The notes under the pieces were generated by a model, which saw nothing but the letters and a program-made list of their open reading frames with translations, did no database searches and was not told where the DNA came from. A DNA stretch of 14,151 nucleotides from contig DASWHD010000107.1 in NCBI GenBank assembly GCA_036393335.1, forward strand, positions 1-14,151. The letters run 5' to 3'. The position numbers were made by a program, and so were the translations under genes. The number at the start of each line of letters is the position of its first letter. The stretch's first letter is position 1. Positions 13,758 to 14,151 of the stretch are shown here, one piece after another. This DNA is from DASWHD01 sp036393335 (GTDB lineage: Bacteria; CG2-30-53-67; CG2-30-70-394).

Positions 13758-13839
13758 CCTCTAAGGAAGGCAGGGGAGGGCGGAATAGCATCACCAGCCA
13801 GTTCCTGCCTTCCTGTGGTTTTCCTGCTTTCCTTAGAGG
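13758..13839. repeat. Nested inverted repeat between napH and napB
   Basis: CCTCTAAGGAAGGCAGG (13758-13774) pairs with CCTGCTTTCCTTAGAGG (13823-13839) with one mismatch in 17. Its inner ten bases also pair perfectly with CCTGCCTTCC (13804-13813), so two alternative hairpins compete. The fold would form in the napH-napB message; there is no T-run for a standard terminator. Confidence 0.65.
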
Positions 13840-13874
13840 TGTTTTGGGGTTCCTGCGGCATGCGTCGTTGTTGG

Positions 13875-14150
13875 TCACCTGGCGCCATGTTTGGCGCGGA
13901 AGGCGATCTGCATGGAGAGGGCGCCGGTGGGGCAATCGTCGAGGCAGGCACCGCACAGGGTGCAGTCGGCGGAGGTGACCGCGTCGGTGACCCCATCGAT
14001 CGGCGCATCGAGGATGCGTGGCGTGACGCAGTACCGCGCGCACACCTTGCACTCGTCGCACAGGTCATGGTTGATCGCCACCCGCACCGGGCTCACCTTG
14101 CCGACCAGGCCGTAGAACGCCCCCACCGGGCAGAACGACTCGCACCAACC
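13875..14150 (-). CDS. napH: NapH quinol dehydrogenase membrane component, C-terminal part
   Basis: The gene enters from the right edge; 91 residues are visible to the TGA stop. The first is GWCESFCPVGAFYGLVG, a CxxxCP motif at a membrane exit that is typical of NapH, followed by a two-cluster ferredoxin domain: CDECKVCARYC and CTLCGACLDDCP. NapH is an inner-membrane iron-sulfur protein that, with NapG, oxidises quinol and passes electrons to periplasmic nitrate reductase. The end TGALSMQIAFRAKHGAR is a normal short tail. The related membrane proteins NosR and CcoG share the CxxxCP motif, but the nap neighbours and the spacing favour NapH. 154 bases with an inverted repeat separate it from napB. 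Confidence 0.85.
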   Translation of the reverse strand, partial: GWCESFCPVGAFYGLVGKVSPVRVAINHDLCDECKVCARYCVTPRILDAPIDGVTDAVTSADCTLCGACLDDCPTGALSMQIAFRAKHGAR

Positions 14151-14151
14151 A

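Overview
The window looks like chromosomal DNA from a denitrifying, Gram-negative, GC-rich proteobacterium, most likely a gammaproteobacterium. This rests on the proteobacterial types of nos and nap genes, on REP-type repeats with a GGTAGGAGCC head, and on protein-level resemblance; the taxon is an inference. The window carries most of a nitrous oxide reductase (nos) locus on the + strand and the distal end of a periplasmic nitrate reductase (nap) operon on the - strand. I see no tRNA, rRNA, CRISPR array or transposase gene.

Layout. Positions 1-551 hold the C-terminal end of a TauD/TfdA-type Fe(II)/2-oxoglutarate dioxygenase. At 717-1154 is an Rrf2-family regulator with three cysteines placed as in IscR/NsrR, behind its own sigma70-like promoter. 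At 1388-10933 a co-directional set follows: diheme cytochrome c, nosZ, one very long ORF encoding NosR joined in frame to NosD, nosF, nosY, a periplasmic cupredoxin-like protein, and a small lipoprotein with a heavy-metal-binding domain. Position 10992-11483 (-) is a cytosine/guanine-type deaminase and 11562-11966 (+) is a two-CBS-domain protein. From the right edge leftward on the - strand come the napH C-terminus, napB, napF and a TPR protein.

How the genes fit together. The Rrf2 protein is placed to sense NO or redox state and control nos. NosR (flavin, quinol-side Fe-S) and the diheme cytochrome are candidate electron routes to NosZ. NosD, NosF and NosY are the maturation ABC system for the CuZ centre. 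No nosL is recognisable; the CPMKC...CPVCGM lipoprotein sits where a copper chaperone would be expected. NapH, NapB and NapF feed and support nitrate reduction, so both ends of denitrification, but no nir or nor gene, are seen here.

Most unusual: (1) the NosR-NosD fusion, whose junction is a Sec-like signal/transmembrane segment with an AAA cleavage-like site and a displaced Shine-Dalgarno-like relic; (2) two ~145-bp structured intergenic repeats bracketing nosF, with a compensatory base-pair change in a hairpin, the second copy supplying the last codons and stop of nosF; (3) a 259-bp element with perfect 17-bp terminal inverted repeats carrying REP sequences; (4) the apparent replacement of NosL by a metal-binding lipoprotein; (5) a NosZ mixing sequence marks of both classical clades.
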